A stretch of DNA of 64,000 bases, from NCBI RefSeq assembly GCF_040581485.1, contig NC_090128.1:9734001-9798000 (forward strand). The letters are read 5' to 3'. This document shows positions 26,201 through 38,209 of the stretch, piece by piece. Made by a program: the position numbers and the translations under genes. The notes below the pieces were generated by a model. The model was given only the letters and a program-made list of their open reading frames with translations, was not told the DNA's origin and did not search any database. Within the stretch, counting starts at the first letter, position 1; each line of letters begins with the position of its first letter. The stretch comes from Linepithema humile (taxonomy: Eukaryota > Arthropoda > Insecta > Hymenoptera > Formicidae).

Positions 26201-28240
26201 CGACCGATCGACCAACCGAATGATGTTCCTCTCCCGCTCAAGGTGTTACGAAGTCATGGTGGCGGTGTTAAAAATTCCATTTTGCGGGATTTGTTACTGC
26301 GCCGCGTGAAACGAACCGTTTTGCCGAGTCGGTCCGGCCTTTTTTTTTAAGAGCGTCAGCCTCGAGTCGACTATGTTTCCAAGCCGGAAGAAAACCCGTT
26401 GAGTGGCGAGTTTTATTTTCAAAGTGTTACGTATTATTTGATACTTTTTCAGACTGCGAAAATTTCTGTAGTAATTAAGTGTCTTATGTCAAGCGCGTAA
26501 TTTGACAAGTGAGGAAAATAAAGAAAATATAAAAAGAAGCTTCACGTTTTTCGGAATCTTGTTTTACCTTCGCGAGTAAAAGAATTGTTCTTCATCGTGT
26601 TGAAAATATTGCATAAAATGATGGAGAAATAAGATTGCGATTAGTATCTATAAAACTCGATCCGTTAAATTCTATAATTTTACGTATACTAATTAACAAT
26701 ATGATTATAGGTTTTTTAAACAATTTCCTTTGCATTAAATTGAGAGGCGACACGAGTAGATTCTCGCGACATCCAGTAGACATTCCAGTGTCGTGATATT
26801 ATCACATCCCGACGTCGGTTCTTAACATAGCGCGAAGCATGTTGAAAGAGGGTGACGACAGCCGATCGAATTAGGAAAATGAGATCGCGCACGCTCGATC
26901 GCTATTGTCATCGTTGATGTTGATCTCCCGCTCGCGGATTTATTTGCAAACGTAATAAAGAAATCTCGTTACCTCCGTGCGCGTTTTCTCTATTTCTCTC
27001 TCTCTCTATCTCTCGACGCGAAAACGCAGTTCACTCACGATCGTCGAGTGGTTGCAAGGGAATGGATCGGTGCGAGAAGAAGAGGGGTTGGAGAAAGGCA
27101 GCGATTTGACAATTTCTCGCCAATGACGAGCGGAGACGAGAAATTGGCGTGAAATCCGCTCTTCGCCCCCTCCGGCAGCGACTTATTTCCTATTTACCGT
27201 CCCTCGCCGTCACTCCTCCGACGCCTCCTCGACGACGACCCCCGCCCTCACGCATAGATCACCCCTCGACCGTCTTAACCTTTGTCAAGGGCCAGACAAA
27301 ATGGCGACATTAAGATGGCTGTCGCGCAATCTTCGTCATCGCGAACGATTGTTGCAGGAAACTACGTTCCGATCGTCGAAGGGGCGGAGAGAGGGATCGC
27401 GGAACAATCTCCTGCGTATCCTCCGAATACGCTCACTGCGAACACACGCCCGACTGCATCGGGGGGGAGGGAGGGGTGTAGATTTACTCCCGGTGTGGAT
27501 CAGGGACGAAGTAGCGAGCTCAATGCATCATCGAGCCGTCCGCCGTTTCGCCTCTGCTTATTTTTTCCTTTCCCGGCTCGGAGAAGAGCGTGCGCAGAGG
27601 GAGGGATGAAGTAATCCGTGGATTTTCCCAGAGTGACCTTTCGACGCTTGGATTCCTACGGAATTACCGGCAGCAGCCTCTGTTTTCACTTCCACCGCCC
27701 CGCGGCCACCCGCCGGCGCTCTTTAGCGGCGACGAGAAGGGCGGAAAAGCGGGCGAGAGCGCGGCGAGAAACGCGGACGGCGGCTCGGCGCTCATTGTGG
27801 GTGCTAACCTTTTTATCGTCTAACCGAGGAGAGAATTCTCGCTCTGTGTCTCCGCGACGAGAAGCTTCCTCCCTCTCTTTCTCTTTAAGAAGGACTAATA
27901 TTATATTATCCTGTCGGTTTCTTGGTTTATAATTTTTCAACCGCTCGCTTCTTTCACTCTTCTCCCGTCACCTCTCGACCTCCTCAACCTTCGCCGGTCG
28001 ATCACCCCCCCCCCCTTTCCCCCTCCTTCCTCTCCCCGTCTCGAACTCGCCTTCTGCTTGAGAGCACGTCGATGCCAGGCTCCGGGAATTTTCTCAATCA
28101 GACTTTCGCCGCGGAGCAATTCGTGGCGCGCTAACTTCGTTAAGGCGCGGCGCGCCGCGCTCGTGCCTGGCTGCACCCTTCCGCCGCCCCTTGGGCCGAG
28201 GTTATGGCTCGCGACTTAACCCCATTAACTCCCGAGCGAG
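23215..28240. other. Unassigned DNA
   Basis: CpG-rich unique DNA with AT-rich gaps (23930-24130, 25490-25680, 26440-26720). Frames up to 110 codons overlap on both strands, all Arg-rich. No gene seen. Confidence 0.5.
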
Positions 28241-28280
28241 TGAGAGGAAGAGAGGAGAGGAGAGAGAGAGAGAGAGAGAG
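28241..28280. repeat. (GA)n microsatellite
   Basis: GAGCGAGTGAGAGGAAGAG passes into about ten pure GA units. Confidence 0.88.
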
Positions 28281-28479
28281 CGCCGGAGTCAATCGACTAA
28301 ACCGGTACCGATATTTGATTCTTGCGAGACTCGTCTTTAAAGTTCGCCATCGTCTATATACTTTACGCTCGTACGCTGTAAAAGAAATGTTTCGATGCTT
28401 CGTCGCGGATTATTATCATGTCGCCGGTTATTATATTAGTCTCCCGGTGAATAACACGTTACTCGCGAGTTGTTCTGTT

Positions 28480-28790
28480 TAACGCAGAGCCAATTTATCA
28501 CGTGCACGGAAACGCGCAATAACAAATTGCAACGCGACTGCCAGTTCTAAGGGCGGGCCGGCGGTGCGTGACGGGGCAAGATTTTTTATTCCGCCGCATT
28601 TATTGCGGGTTGCAATTTGTAATTTCCAGTCGGGGCTCATCGGCCGCGACGTAAGTAGGGCGAATAATAATATAATGTCATACGCGACCGTTATTTAGTA
28701 CTTTTCCACCGAGGAAATTCGCGGCACGGCCGCTGCGACAAAGTCACGAGTCCGACGAAATTATTGCCCCACGCGACTCGCTCGCGTAAT
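28480..28790. promoter_or_regulatory. Possible regulatory block
   Basis: Low-repeat DNA with CACGTG (28500-28505), CATTTATTGCGG, TTGCAATTTGTAATTT and TTATTTAGTA, flanked by GA arrays on both sides. CACGTG is the canonical E-box for bHLH factors. Nothing else identifies a target gene. Confidence 0.18.
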
Positions 28791-28942
28791 ATTATGTATT
28801 AGCGTGTTGCTACGGCGGACGTGAAACCCGCGACGCGTGTTACTCAAGGCGGAACGACGGCCGTGTAATCGCGGGGACATCGATGCGACTTGCGACGGTT
28901 TTACGCACCAGCTGCAGCGCGAGCAGACAGACTTGCGTGCAA

Positions 28943-28974
28943 AGGAGAGAAGAGGAGAGAGAGAGAGAGAAAGA
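28943..28974. repeat. (GA)n microsatellite
   Basis: GAGA tract of about 30 nt with two GA-A/G interruptions. Confidence 0.85.
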
Positions 28975-29917
28975 CTTGGCAGGTTGCGCAAAGAGCCGAG
29001 AGGAGAAGTGCTCCGTGTTATTTCCGGACGCGCGCGTTTTCCTGGCGAGCGAGGATCGTCACGTAACGCGTCTCGTCTCTCTTTCTCGCGTCGTACCTGA
29101 CCGTCCTCAAGCCGGGACGGCTGATGAATGAAGTTACGTTACGGAACATGGACGCACACACTCGCGTCCGCTACGCTCAACACCGCGAGCGTTTATATTG
29201 ACCTTCGGAGCGGTCGTGCTGCTTTCCGCCGCTCGCATGCCGAGCACCGAGAAAGAGAGAGAGAAAGATTTTTTGTCGAATCGCGTATGTAACGACTTTC
29301 CGTTTAACGCGATAGACTCTCATAAAAAAAAAGTGCAACCAGCTTTTGTATTTTTATATTTCAAAGTGCAAGGAATCTCACAACTGTCGACCTTAATTTT
29401 TACGACGGATCTTTTGACAAATTCATCACAATCAGCCCTCTTTCTTCTGTTGTTTATTACAGCTCGTCAATATTTAACATTAAACGTTTTCATAATTTTA
29501 TGCTTTGAATTAAAATTCTAAGAAGTGTGCTAATGGACTTAAGGAAATTTTATCCGCCACTTGCTGTCAAATTAGCGCTACACCAATCATGTTATGCAAA
29601 ACACACAGATAACGTGGAAACTTCATAACACATCGAGGTGTGAACGACCCGGAGTTTTTCCTTTCCGCCTCTCTTTTTCCTTACCGCGATCAACATTTAT
29701 TTATGCGAACGTGCCGTGACGTCGGAAGAATAAAATTAGCGCCGCGTAATCGCGTTCGACGTTTACAATTTAATCGGCTAAACGACATTCGGTCGGGCAA
29801 TTCATCGCCGCGTACCTAAGCATGTATCGCGCCGCATCTCGCGGCCGGAAATCGCCGCTTTAATTAAAACGCAAACTACTTCCGTGCGATAGACTCCACC
29901 ACTGGAGCATCGCTCGT

Positions 29918-29919
29918 GT

Positions 29920-29950
<31 letters not shown>
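29918..29950. repeat. (CA)n microsatellite
   Basis: About thirteen CA units with one CG substitution near the right end. Confidence 0.92.
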
Positions 29951-31024
29951 TAGACGCACGCGCGCGATAGAGCGAGATAATACGAAGCCCTCCGTACGTT
30001 ATTTCGTACGTTATTTCGCGCGCATTACCGAGTTACAATTTGCCAGTGCGAGTGAGAAAGAGAGAGAGGGAAGAACAAGAGGAACGAAGAGCGAAGGAGA
30101 AAGCGGAGGAAAGGGGAAACGAGGGAGATAGAGAATACATGGGCGCTTCCGGCCTGTTTCCCGGCTTTCCAATATTCTTCTCGGCCGGGCCCGATTGGAG
30201 ATCGAATTGTGTCCGTTAATTGAAATGATTAATTGTCTCACCTCCGCCGCTGCCCCCGGTGCGCCGCGCCGCACCACGCCGCGACGCGCCGCGCCTGATT
30301 GCTTATTTACAAATAGGAAATACGAAAATGTGCGGAATCGCGCGCGCCGGACGACGCGGAGGGAGCGCGCCGAAAGGTGGAAAGAGAGCGGATTCGTGAT
30401 TCGCACGCGAGCGCATAAACGCCACGTGGAAAGGGAGAGATGTCTCTTTCTCCCTCTCTTCCCACTTCCAGCTGTCTCTCTTCGCGCCACGTAACCGGCA
30501 ATATTGTAGGATATTACGAATTTGCTGTTTTCCGCGGCGGCCGAATTGAAACTGGGATTGTTAATTACTCGATGATTATCGCCGGCCGAATCGCCGGAGT
30601 CGCGCCGATCGCAATTACTTCACTGCGAATGACCGATACTCCGCCATCCCTCTATCGGATCGTCGTTTTTTTATCGACATTCTGGATGACGCAATCTTAT
30701 TCCTTCCGCTCTTGAATGGTCTTTAAATGTGGAAGAGAGTGTTTGAAATTTGTTAATTCTACGCGACTTTCATCAACGTACAGATATGTATATATACACA
30801 ATTTAAAACAAATTTTTTGGATTTATGTTACAAAGTAATAGCTGCTGTTATAAACGAAAGAGGAAACTCTCATATTTTCGGTGCGTTTATCCTAGCCAAC
30901 AATGACTCTTGATAGGAATGAATTGTCTAATCTGCTTATCCTCGCGTAAGAAAAGAAAGGCAATAGCAATATAAAAGTGCCGAATAAAAGAACAGTATGC
31001 TAAACGCACGACTATCAAAAGAGA

Positions 31025-31351
31025 TTAAACGAAATTTTCACATCTTAAATCTTTATTATGTCGGGCCTTTGGTCTCAACGGCGTTTCGATCGAATTGAAA
31101 TCTTCCACCGAGCTGTCTCTCTGCCCGAAACCATCGAGGACCACGAAGGACTCGCTCTCGTCCAATCGAGACGACGGACTTGGCCAAAGTGGTCGGTCCT
31201 CGGTCAATGGTACCGGCGGCGGCTTGCTTGCGGATTGAAATTCGTCGATGGACGAGACGACGAGGCGAGCCGGCCGGCGCGGCGCGGCTCGGCTTGGCGC
31301 GGCCGTAGCGCGGCGCGGCGCGGCGGCGGGCCAATTGGAATGCAGAATCAT
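31025..31351 (-). other. Unusual acidic open reading frame, possible exon of unknown product
   Basis: The frame encodes 108 residues and ends with TAA at 31025-31027. The first 30 or so residues come from a GGC/CGC-rich low-complexity stretch and look spurious. The remaining ~78 residues are different from nearly every other frame in the window: rich in Asp, Glu, Ser and Pro, with few arginines, including SSIDEFQSAS, LDESESFVVLDG and SVEDFNSIETPL. Many codons are of the GAN type. I recognise no domain. A genuine exon would need an acceptor near 31270 on the minus strand, and only weak candidates are visible there. The complementary strand also carries a 103-codon frame (31058-31369), so the openness may simply reflect base composition. 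Confidence 0.18.
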
Positions 31352-31564
31352 ACCGGAAATGCCGAGTAATGCACCAATCAGAATCTAGGAATAGTTAGAG
31401 GCTGCCGGATGATTAGGAATGCACGCAATAACCTCTGATTAATGTGATCGGTGTGTGCTATATGCTGTGTACCGTGGCGTCGGTCGGCGGCTCGCTTGCT
31501 CGCTCGCGCGCGCTACAGCTCCATCCTTTGGCTTATGTGCCGCTTACATGCACACCCCTCTTGG

Positions 31565-31620
31565 TCTCTCTCTCTCTCTCCCTCTCTCATCTCCCCTTTC
31601 CCCCTTTTTCCCACTACCCC
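31565..31620. repeat. (CT)-rich pyrimidine tract
   Basis: A pure CT run at 31565-31580, then a C/T-only stretch with little A or G to about 31609. Confidence 0.85.
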
Positions 31621-31908
31621 TGCTGCAGCTCTCGGTTGACCACCCCTGCACACAGCCTCTCGTGCGCATTTGCACGCGCCTTACACGCTCTCTCGCTCTC
31701 TCACTCATTTGCGCTATGTACAGCGCGCCCGCCTTCCAACCCTCCCGTAAGAGGCCCGACGCATACTTCCGCGGGCCCTATATGTACGCCGGGCCGACAC
31801 GTACATGTGTTGACCGTATACATATGTATAATACAACGTTCACGAGAGTGGTATAGCGGGTTTGTGGAAGAGCTTGCCGTCGGCCAGAGAACCCTCGCTA
31901 CGCAGGCG

Positions 31909-31959
31909 AAGAGCGAGCGAGCGAGTGAGCAAGAGAGAGAGCGAGAGAGAGCGAGAGAA
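31909..31959. repeat. Mixed (GAGC)n/(GA)n tract
   Basis: A short run of GAGC units is followed by alternating AGAGAGA and GCGAGAGA. It lies opposite in sense to the CT-rich region at 31565-31720. Confidence 0.8.
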
Positions 31960-33398
31960 GGTGCGTGTTTGTGTGCGTACTACCCGCCAGCCGACGGTAT
32001 GAGGAGGAGGCGGGAGGGGCGGGGGCGGGTGGCTGGTTATGCATTTACATAAATACATAACGCGGGCGCGTACAATGTTAGTGCTATGCTGTCAATTCTA
32101 CCCTCGCAGCGAGGCAATTCTGAGTTATGCCGGGATGCCGTAGCCTGTGACGGCTCTCCCTTCCTCCGCCGCCGCTCACCTCCTCCTCCGCCACCTTCCT
32201 CCTGTCCTCCCTTGCTTACCGCACCCTTAGCCCGCGGTGTGTGCTCGCCGCCACTATGCCCGACCGGCGCGCACCCTCCGATGCACACCGGGGATGCATC
32301 CGCGATGCATCGCATCCCTCGTACGCCGGAGGGCACCCCGGGATCACGATTCCGGCGTCGGCTCGTCTTTGAAACCCTTCGCGAAGCCCGAATGCCGAAC
32401 CGACGCTCGCGATTTCTCGCTTTTCGCGCCAAAACGGATGATGAGTCAATCACCATCATTGTATGTTACTTTATTGTTAATTTCGCTTGTTTCACGGTTT
32501 TGCAGCAATCTTACTGCATCACTTCTGACATCTGTTTTTACACGAAATCTTTAAATACATTTGCAAATGATTTTTTATATTAATAATCAATACACATAGC
32601 TGATATAATTACCGAGTTCGGTGAAATAAAAAGGAATCAAGTTTTATTCGATAAGAGTATATTACTGTCAATCGCGAATTGATCGTTTCAGCGTTGAAAA
32701 TCGAAAGATTTCTACGGAGTTTAACGCGTCTAATTTTCCGACGCGCGGTGCTGCTCGAGTATCCGGAAAACTCGCGGAGAAAATTCTACGTTTTCGATGC
32801 GAACGCTGATTCTGTCAAAACAAGTGCTGATTAAATCACAAAGTTGAAACAGTAAGAAAATCTTATAATATCGCCCGGGGCATGGGCGTCGCGAAGTTTT
32901 CCATCCTAATGAATTCCCGATACGCATTATTATCGACGACAATTGTTACGGAGGAGGCCGGGTATCGACTATCGCCGCGAGGAGGGAGGAAGCGAGAGGA
33001 AGAGAGTCGGGCGGTCGTGGATCGCGACAGAATTATAACTCTTCGAGTTATTCTTCTCTCGAAGAAACGCGGGCCGCTTTCTTATTTTGCGCGAAGGAAT
33101 CCGATTAAATTTTATCTCTTCAATTAGCATCGGAATAATTAGCCGCGTCGGTAGCTCGCCCATAATAACCCGGCGGAACAATGGCGGCGCGCATTTTCCT
33201 TCCGCCGTTTGTTTTTACGGGCATCGCGCGAGAAACTTAAAATTAAAACTGCCCGCCCGGATTCTTTTTCGGGCGTGCACATGTCGATAAAATCCGCGTC
33301 CCCCTTTTCACGATATTTCGAGAACACGAGCAACTAAATTTATTTGATATTCACTAATTACAAAGTCTATTATTCGCGACAAGCTGTTCCTTCGATTA

Positions 33399-33430
33399 AC
33401 TTGTGCTTTCTTTTTGTTGCAGGTGAGTAC
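33399..33430 (+). promoter_or_regulatory. Candidate recursive splice (ratchet) site: acceptor fused directly to donor
   Basis: A complete 3' splice acceptor is followed with no exon by a near-consensus donor. Visible elements in order: a branch-point-like GATTAAC with its likely branch A at 33399; a pyrimidine-rich tract at 33401-33419; CAG ending at 33422; then GTGAGTAC starting at 33423. The branch A to AG distance of about 23 nt is typical of real introns. This arrangement defines the ratchet points of recursively spliced long introns in Drosophila, first described in Ubx, where the intron is removed in steps and the donor is regenerated after each step. It is the only place on either strand where I see all parts of the consensus together. 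It could instead be the acceptor of an ordinary exon beginning GTGAGT. If functional, it implies that this DNA is intronic on the + strand. Confidence 0.5.
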
Positions 33431-33670
33431 ACAGAGACTTCTTACAAGAATTCCAACTATGCATCGATCCATTGATTAATCTTGTCCCCCGGAGACAAAT
33501 TTATACAGAGAGAGAGAGACTACAGGAAAACATTCGTGAGTTTGCGTCAGCATGCGATTTCTCTTAATATAAATCCGCGCAGTGGATAGAGAAAGTTAGA
33601 TAAAACTCCACGCTGCCTTTTAATTAAAAGACAACAAAACATATATATTTAAATAAGAGAAGACTGTACG

Positions 33671-33768
33671 GTATATATATATATATATATTCATTATATA
33701 TTTATAACATAATATTTGGTGTTAAGCGGAGAGAGAAATTAAATATTATTAATATATATATATATATG
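33671..33768. repeat. Two (TA)n runs
   Basis: Pure TA runs at 33671-33690 and 33749-33768, separated by AT-rich unique sequence. They lie about 250-350 bp downstream of the ratchet-like site. Confidence 0.88.
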
Positions 33769-34927
33769 CCGAAATATATATTTCTCGCGGGAGAATATAT
33801 GCCAGAGATTTGCGCTTTCGCTTCCGAAAATATAAATCTGTCTTTAATCAGGTAACTAGGTGGGTCATCTTCGGCCGCTGCGCGTCTTTCAAGATATATC
33901 GAAACCAGTTCGAACTCTCGTACGTTTTAATAATGAAGAGCGATCTCGCGGACATTCAATATTAAACGCCGTGGTGAGAGAGTAAGGTGGTTTTAAGAAT
34001 TTCAATTTTTCAGGCAACGCCCGTTTCTGCATCTCCGCTCATAAACTATTCACCGCGCGGAGTCAGAGAGCGCGGGGAATATCTTAAAATATATTATATT
34101 TGTCTCGATGCCGGTCAAAGGTCGCGAATAATTCCTCGCGATATTAACCTCGTTCCCGCCGGCCTCATTTTCAGATCGATATAGCTTTTCGATTCTCTCG
34201 TGACACGGTCGCGCGCGCTCGGTTTTCCCTTCCGTGTAAGATGAACCAGAAGGCGATCTCGGACTAAATTGGAAATAGCTGCCCAAGTATATACGGGAAT
34301 TATAAATGGTGATCCCGCAATTAGAAAGAGGGTCACAATTAGATCACCAAATTCCCTCAAATTTAATTCATGTAAATTCTAACGGAGCGAAACGGTGAAT
34401 TGCTTTGGCATGCGAAGGTCCTGTTGCTTCCCGAATAGAATAGAATAGAATCCGTGGGAAAGCATCACTCGTTTTTTTATAACAAATCATACTTTTAGAA
34501 TACAATTCTCAGTTAAACAATTAAAACATTCTCCGGAAGAACAATTTCGCAATTAAGTTACTTTCGCGCTTTTTATACATGTTTTCTTATGTTTATATTT
34601 ATACAAAGTAATATTCTCTCGGTATCACATTTCGGACTAACAATAAGAAACGTATCCATATTTCTTCCATATGGGATAAAGAATTCTCATCTATTCGCGT
34701 ATGCATGTAGCGGTAAGAAATCCTTATAAATCCCCAAGAAACGACCATGAATACGGTCCTTAAATAGTTCTATCAAAGAAGTCCGTAATTTTCTGGCATA
34801 TTCGCTCAGATTACACTGTTCAAGACAGAAAGATCGTTCGTCACCCGGTATACCGGCGGGTCATAGCTTTCGCGTCATCCATCTCGGTGGAAGACGCGCC
34901 ATGAAGTCACACGTATACAGCGCACAG

Positions 34928-34944
34928 TGTATGTGTGTGTGTGT
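34928..34944. repeat. Short (GT)n run
   Basis: Seven to eight GT units, one interrupted by ATG. Confidence 0.8.
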
Positions 34945-35198
34945 ACGCGCTGGGGCGGCAGGCACACACATACGCGACGTTGAAACAAATATAAAACATA
35001 AAATATATATTAATGTTCGCCGGTTTCTTCGTAGCCTTCCGCGGCGAGATAGCGAGCGAGCCGGGGCGCCCGGGAGAGAGAAATATTGTATGAATCATTT
35101 ATCAGTCTGGCTGCGTCTGAGCGTAGCCGCCCGGCTACGTATAGTTTCGTCGTACATATATAAATGCGCTCGCGCGTGTGTGCGTATCTCTCTCGTAC

Positions 35199-35365
35199 GT
35201 ATACGGGGTGTCCCGGGAGTCGTCCCGGATTTCCCCGACGAATTCGAAGTCGGTGAAAATTTGATCGGAGAGCGGCCCGCCGATTTTAAGTATTTCGGCA
35301 GAAAAGTTAAACGTCTTCAATTATTCTAGCCGCTAAATATCTCAGCAATAAAGATTGCGCGCTCT
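35199..35365 (+). mobile_element. Possible transposon-end fragment of the GGGTGTCCC type
   Basis: The motif TACGGGGTGTCCCGGGAGT at 35201-35219 is followed by a unique stretch ending in GCTAAATATCTCAGCAATAAA. Many short insect repeats start with a GGGTGTCCC-like end and carry a downstream phrase close to 'aatatctcggaaa'. Only these two short resemblances are visible. No inverted partner end or target duplication was found. Confidence 0.25.
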
Positions 35366-35881
35366 GCATGATTTAGGGACAAGAGATTTCAGTCCAGTTA
35401 CAGCGCCGATTAATTTTAACTCATTGAAATCTTTCTTCTTCGATTTTCAATCATTTATGATCATATAAAACAATTAGCATTTCTATTTGAATTCACTCGT
35501 AGCTTTTATCTTCGGAACGAAAATGAGATGATCTCTGGTGCGCTGTGTGTATAAACTGGTTTCGCATGAAATGACCTAATTTATGACTAGACGAGAAGCG
35601 CGCAAAGAAACTAATTTTAACGCGCGTTCCACGCTTTCGAAATCAGATCGCTTTATCAGTCCGGCATTCGTTCTTCCGGATATCTTTTCGAGATGACACG
35701 CGCGAGGAACACCCGATATGCACACGCACACGTTTATAACGCGCTCGGATATAAATATATACCCGAACTATACACGTATGTGCACGGGGTGGAAGGTAAA
35801 AAGTCGAGCGTCCCGGAAGAGAAATAAAGAGACTAGAGGGCTCTTCTCTCTCCTCCACTTTTTCTTTCCGCATCTTCTTTC

Positions 35882-35903
35882 TTCTCTCTCTCTCTCTCTC
35901 TCG
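35882..35903. repeat. (CT)n microsatellite
   Basis: About ten CT units inside a longer pyrimidine-rich stretch (35850-35950). Confidence 0.88.
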
Positions 35904-36407
35904 CTTCCTGCCCCTTCCCGCCGCCGGTCTCCTCTTCGCGTCTCTTTCGTCTCTCTTTCTCGCGCGCGTTCGGGGTTTCCTGGCTGGAGGACTCGCAGCC
36001 TGGCAGCCACTTACCGAGAACTCAAATTGACTTTACGATGGCTTCCTGCCGTTCGTAAATAGCTTAGAACAAGTTTCGACCGTGCGTTCCACCTCGTGCA
36101 ATCCTCGTCAAACGTTTCACGTAAGAAGGGCACGCCCCTCACCTCTCGTGCCCGACGATCTTCCACTGGCGCGAGCCGCCGTTATTTTTTCTGCTCGTTC
36201 GGACTTCTTCCTCCGCTCGCGCAAGTTTCCGTAGGAAGGAACGTACGGGATGCTAGTAGTTGCGCTTTTTTTTCGTGGAAAATGCGACACGAGCATGCCA
36301 TTGGCAACCGTTTCTTTTACGAGAATGTTCGTCGAAGAAATAAAGATCGATAGTAAGCTAGCGAACTCTCGACCCTCCAATGCGCGCTTTGTAAGAATTT
36401 CCTTCTA

Positions 36408-36436
36408 CATATATATATATATTTATTTATTTATTT
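36408..36436. repeat. (AT)n then (ATTT)n
   Basis: Seven AT units pass directly into three to four TTTA units. Confidence 0.88.
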
Positions 36437-37640
36437 GCTGTACGTATAGTCTTTTGAGCGATTGAGCGATTTTTTAGTCTCTCGTAAGGGCAGCATAAAG
36501 GAATATAATTCTTTAATAAAACCGAATCGTACGCATATCATTTTTAGATGAAACTGAACAGTGCGTTGACCAGTTGACGAATTTTCACGCCGCGTGTATC
36601 ATTATGTATTACTTATTCATCGCGCCATAAAAACGGCAATTTGTCTTGGAGGAACAAATTGTCGGATAAAGTAGGCGAGCGTCTCCCTTCTTTTCTGTCG
36701 ATAATCGCGGAAATTTCCAGCCGGGCGGGAAAATCGCAGACAGCTAGCAGTCGCGCTCGTCCTTGCCCTCGGAGGCGACGGTCTGCAACGGCTCGCACCC
36801 GTCTCGCGGGGGACGACATTCGATAGAAGAGGGAGGGAAAAAAACGAGGACACGGGCAGCGAGCGCCGATAATACTGGCGGGGGGCGGGGCAGGGAAGCG
36901 GAGTTGCGTTTGTTTGCGCGCGCGGGAAGGAGCGCTTGCCGAATCCCGGATACGGTATCGAAGCATCTCTCCCGGCACCGGTAGCGGCGCTTTATTGCGA
37001 TTTTTATATTTCATCCCGCCGGGGTCCGGCCCGATCAAAAGCGCTCTGCAGTATGCATGCGGGGGGACTCGGCTCGCCTTTCTCGTACCTGGTCGCTGCG
37101 CACGCTCGCATCGCCGGTTAGATGCAAGAGAGCAAAAAAAAGGAAGCGCGTAGGAAAGGGGATGGGTGCTTGCGGGGGGGATGAGAGAGTGAGCGAGTTT
37201 ATTGTATTTTGGGAAAAAAAGTTTGATATGGGAAAAAGAGCATTGCGAAATAGGCTTAAGAGTGAGAGGGCGAGAGAGCGTATATTACGCGGAAGTCACA
37301 TATTTCCGAAAAATATTACATAATATCATGTATCAATCGAAAGGATCATAAAGATATCCTGTTTACAGTGAAAGTGCTACAACATTTTTTGTGAAATCTG
37401 CAACCGAATTCTTCTCAATAAAGATTCGAAGAAGTGTCGTCTTTCAAGTTCTCTTCATCTCCAATATTGCATATATTGGCACGAATTAAATCGCGAAACA
37501 AATTTCTCTTAAAGTCTATGAATAATTAAACTTGTATCCGTTTATCGTTCGCTTCAGATTATATATGTATAAAAATTTTAATCATTAAAATTACTTGACG
37601 AAGAGCAATGCAGTCTTTTGCAATTTAGATATGTTATCGA

Positions 37641-37694
37641 TTTTCTTTCTTTTTTTCATTTTTTTTTTTCATTTTTTTTTTTTTTTTTTTTTTT
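37641..37694. repeat. Poly-T tract
   Basis: T-rich block with CTTTC and CA interruptions, the last pure run being 23 T. It could be the reversed poly-A tail of a minus-strand retrocopy, but no retroelement body is recognisable to its left. Confidence 0.88.
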
Positions 37695-38182
37695 AATTAG
37701 AAAACAATACAGAGGGATACTCAGTTCGTGTATTCACATCCAAAAAAAGCAAAGCGAGGGGCAGCTCCAATTTTTCACTCCCGAATAAAATTATTATCGA
37801 CGAATGAGTAAGTGGCTCGCAGGTTGCCCCATGGGTTGCTAGCGGGGGGTGACCGTCGAAGGGGTGGTTGCGATGGATAACGCGGCCGGAAAAGCGCAAC
37901 GGCCCGAAGAAAGAAAGAGAAGGGACGCGAGGGATAGGAGAGGGAGGGCGAACCTGGCTATTTTTAATATTTAAAATTTAATTTACAAAATGCCGCTGCC
38001 CGCCCTCGCCCCCGTCTCTCGCGCACCCCTTCGCCCGCCTGTCCGATCTCGTGCACACCTGTACGCGCGTTACACACCTGCGCGGCACCGCGCCGATTAT
38101 CGATACCTGCCTGCATGTCTTTCTTCTCGCCATCTCGATTTTTTAATCGTCGCACTTTGCGATTGTTCTCGGATGTACCCAC

Positions 38183-38209
38183 ATCTCTCTCTCTCTCTCT
38201 CTCTCTCTC
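38183..38209. repeat. (TC)n microsatellite
   Basis: Thirteen TC units, uninterrupted. Confidence 0.92.

Larger units (their letters stand above)
28975..33398. other. Unassigned CpG-rich DNA with scattered purine and pyrimidine tracts
   Basis: Contains long GC-rich frames at 30011-30490 (minus, 159 codons), 31444-32052 (plus, 202 codons) and 32086-32583 (plus, 165 codons). Each includes low-complexity SLSLS or RERER segments or Arg/Pro-rich text and matches no family I know. Two copies of CGTACGTTATTT lie side by side at 29993-30018. Confidence 0.5.

Noticed and set aside
31444..32052. 202-codon plus frame
   Set aside because: It contains SLSLSLS and EREREREA segments from CT/GA tracts, overlaps other open frames and has no motif.
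33901..33925. GTTCGAACTC resembling a tRNA B-box
   Set aside because: The flanking bases do not form a T-arm stem and no A-box or acceptor stem is present.
35995..36015. Minus-strand donor CTCG|GTAAGT near 36008
   Set aside because: Isolated donor-like hexamers are expected by chance many times in 64 kb, and no acceptor or coding stretch pairs with it.
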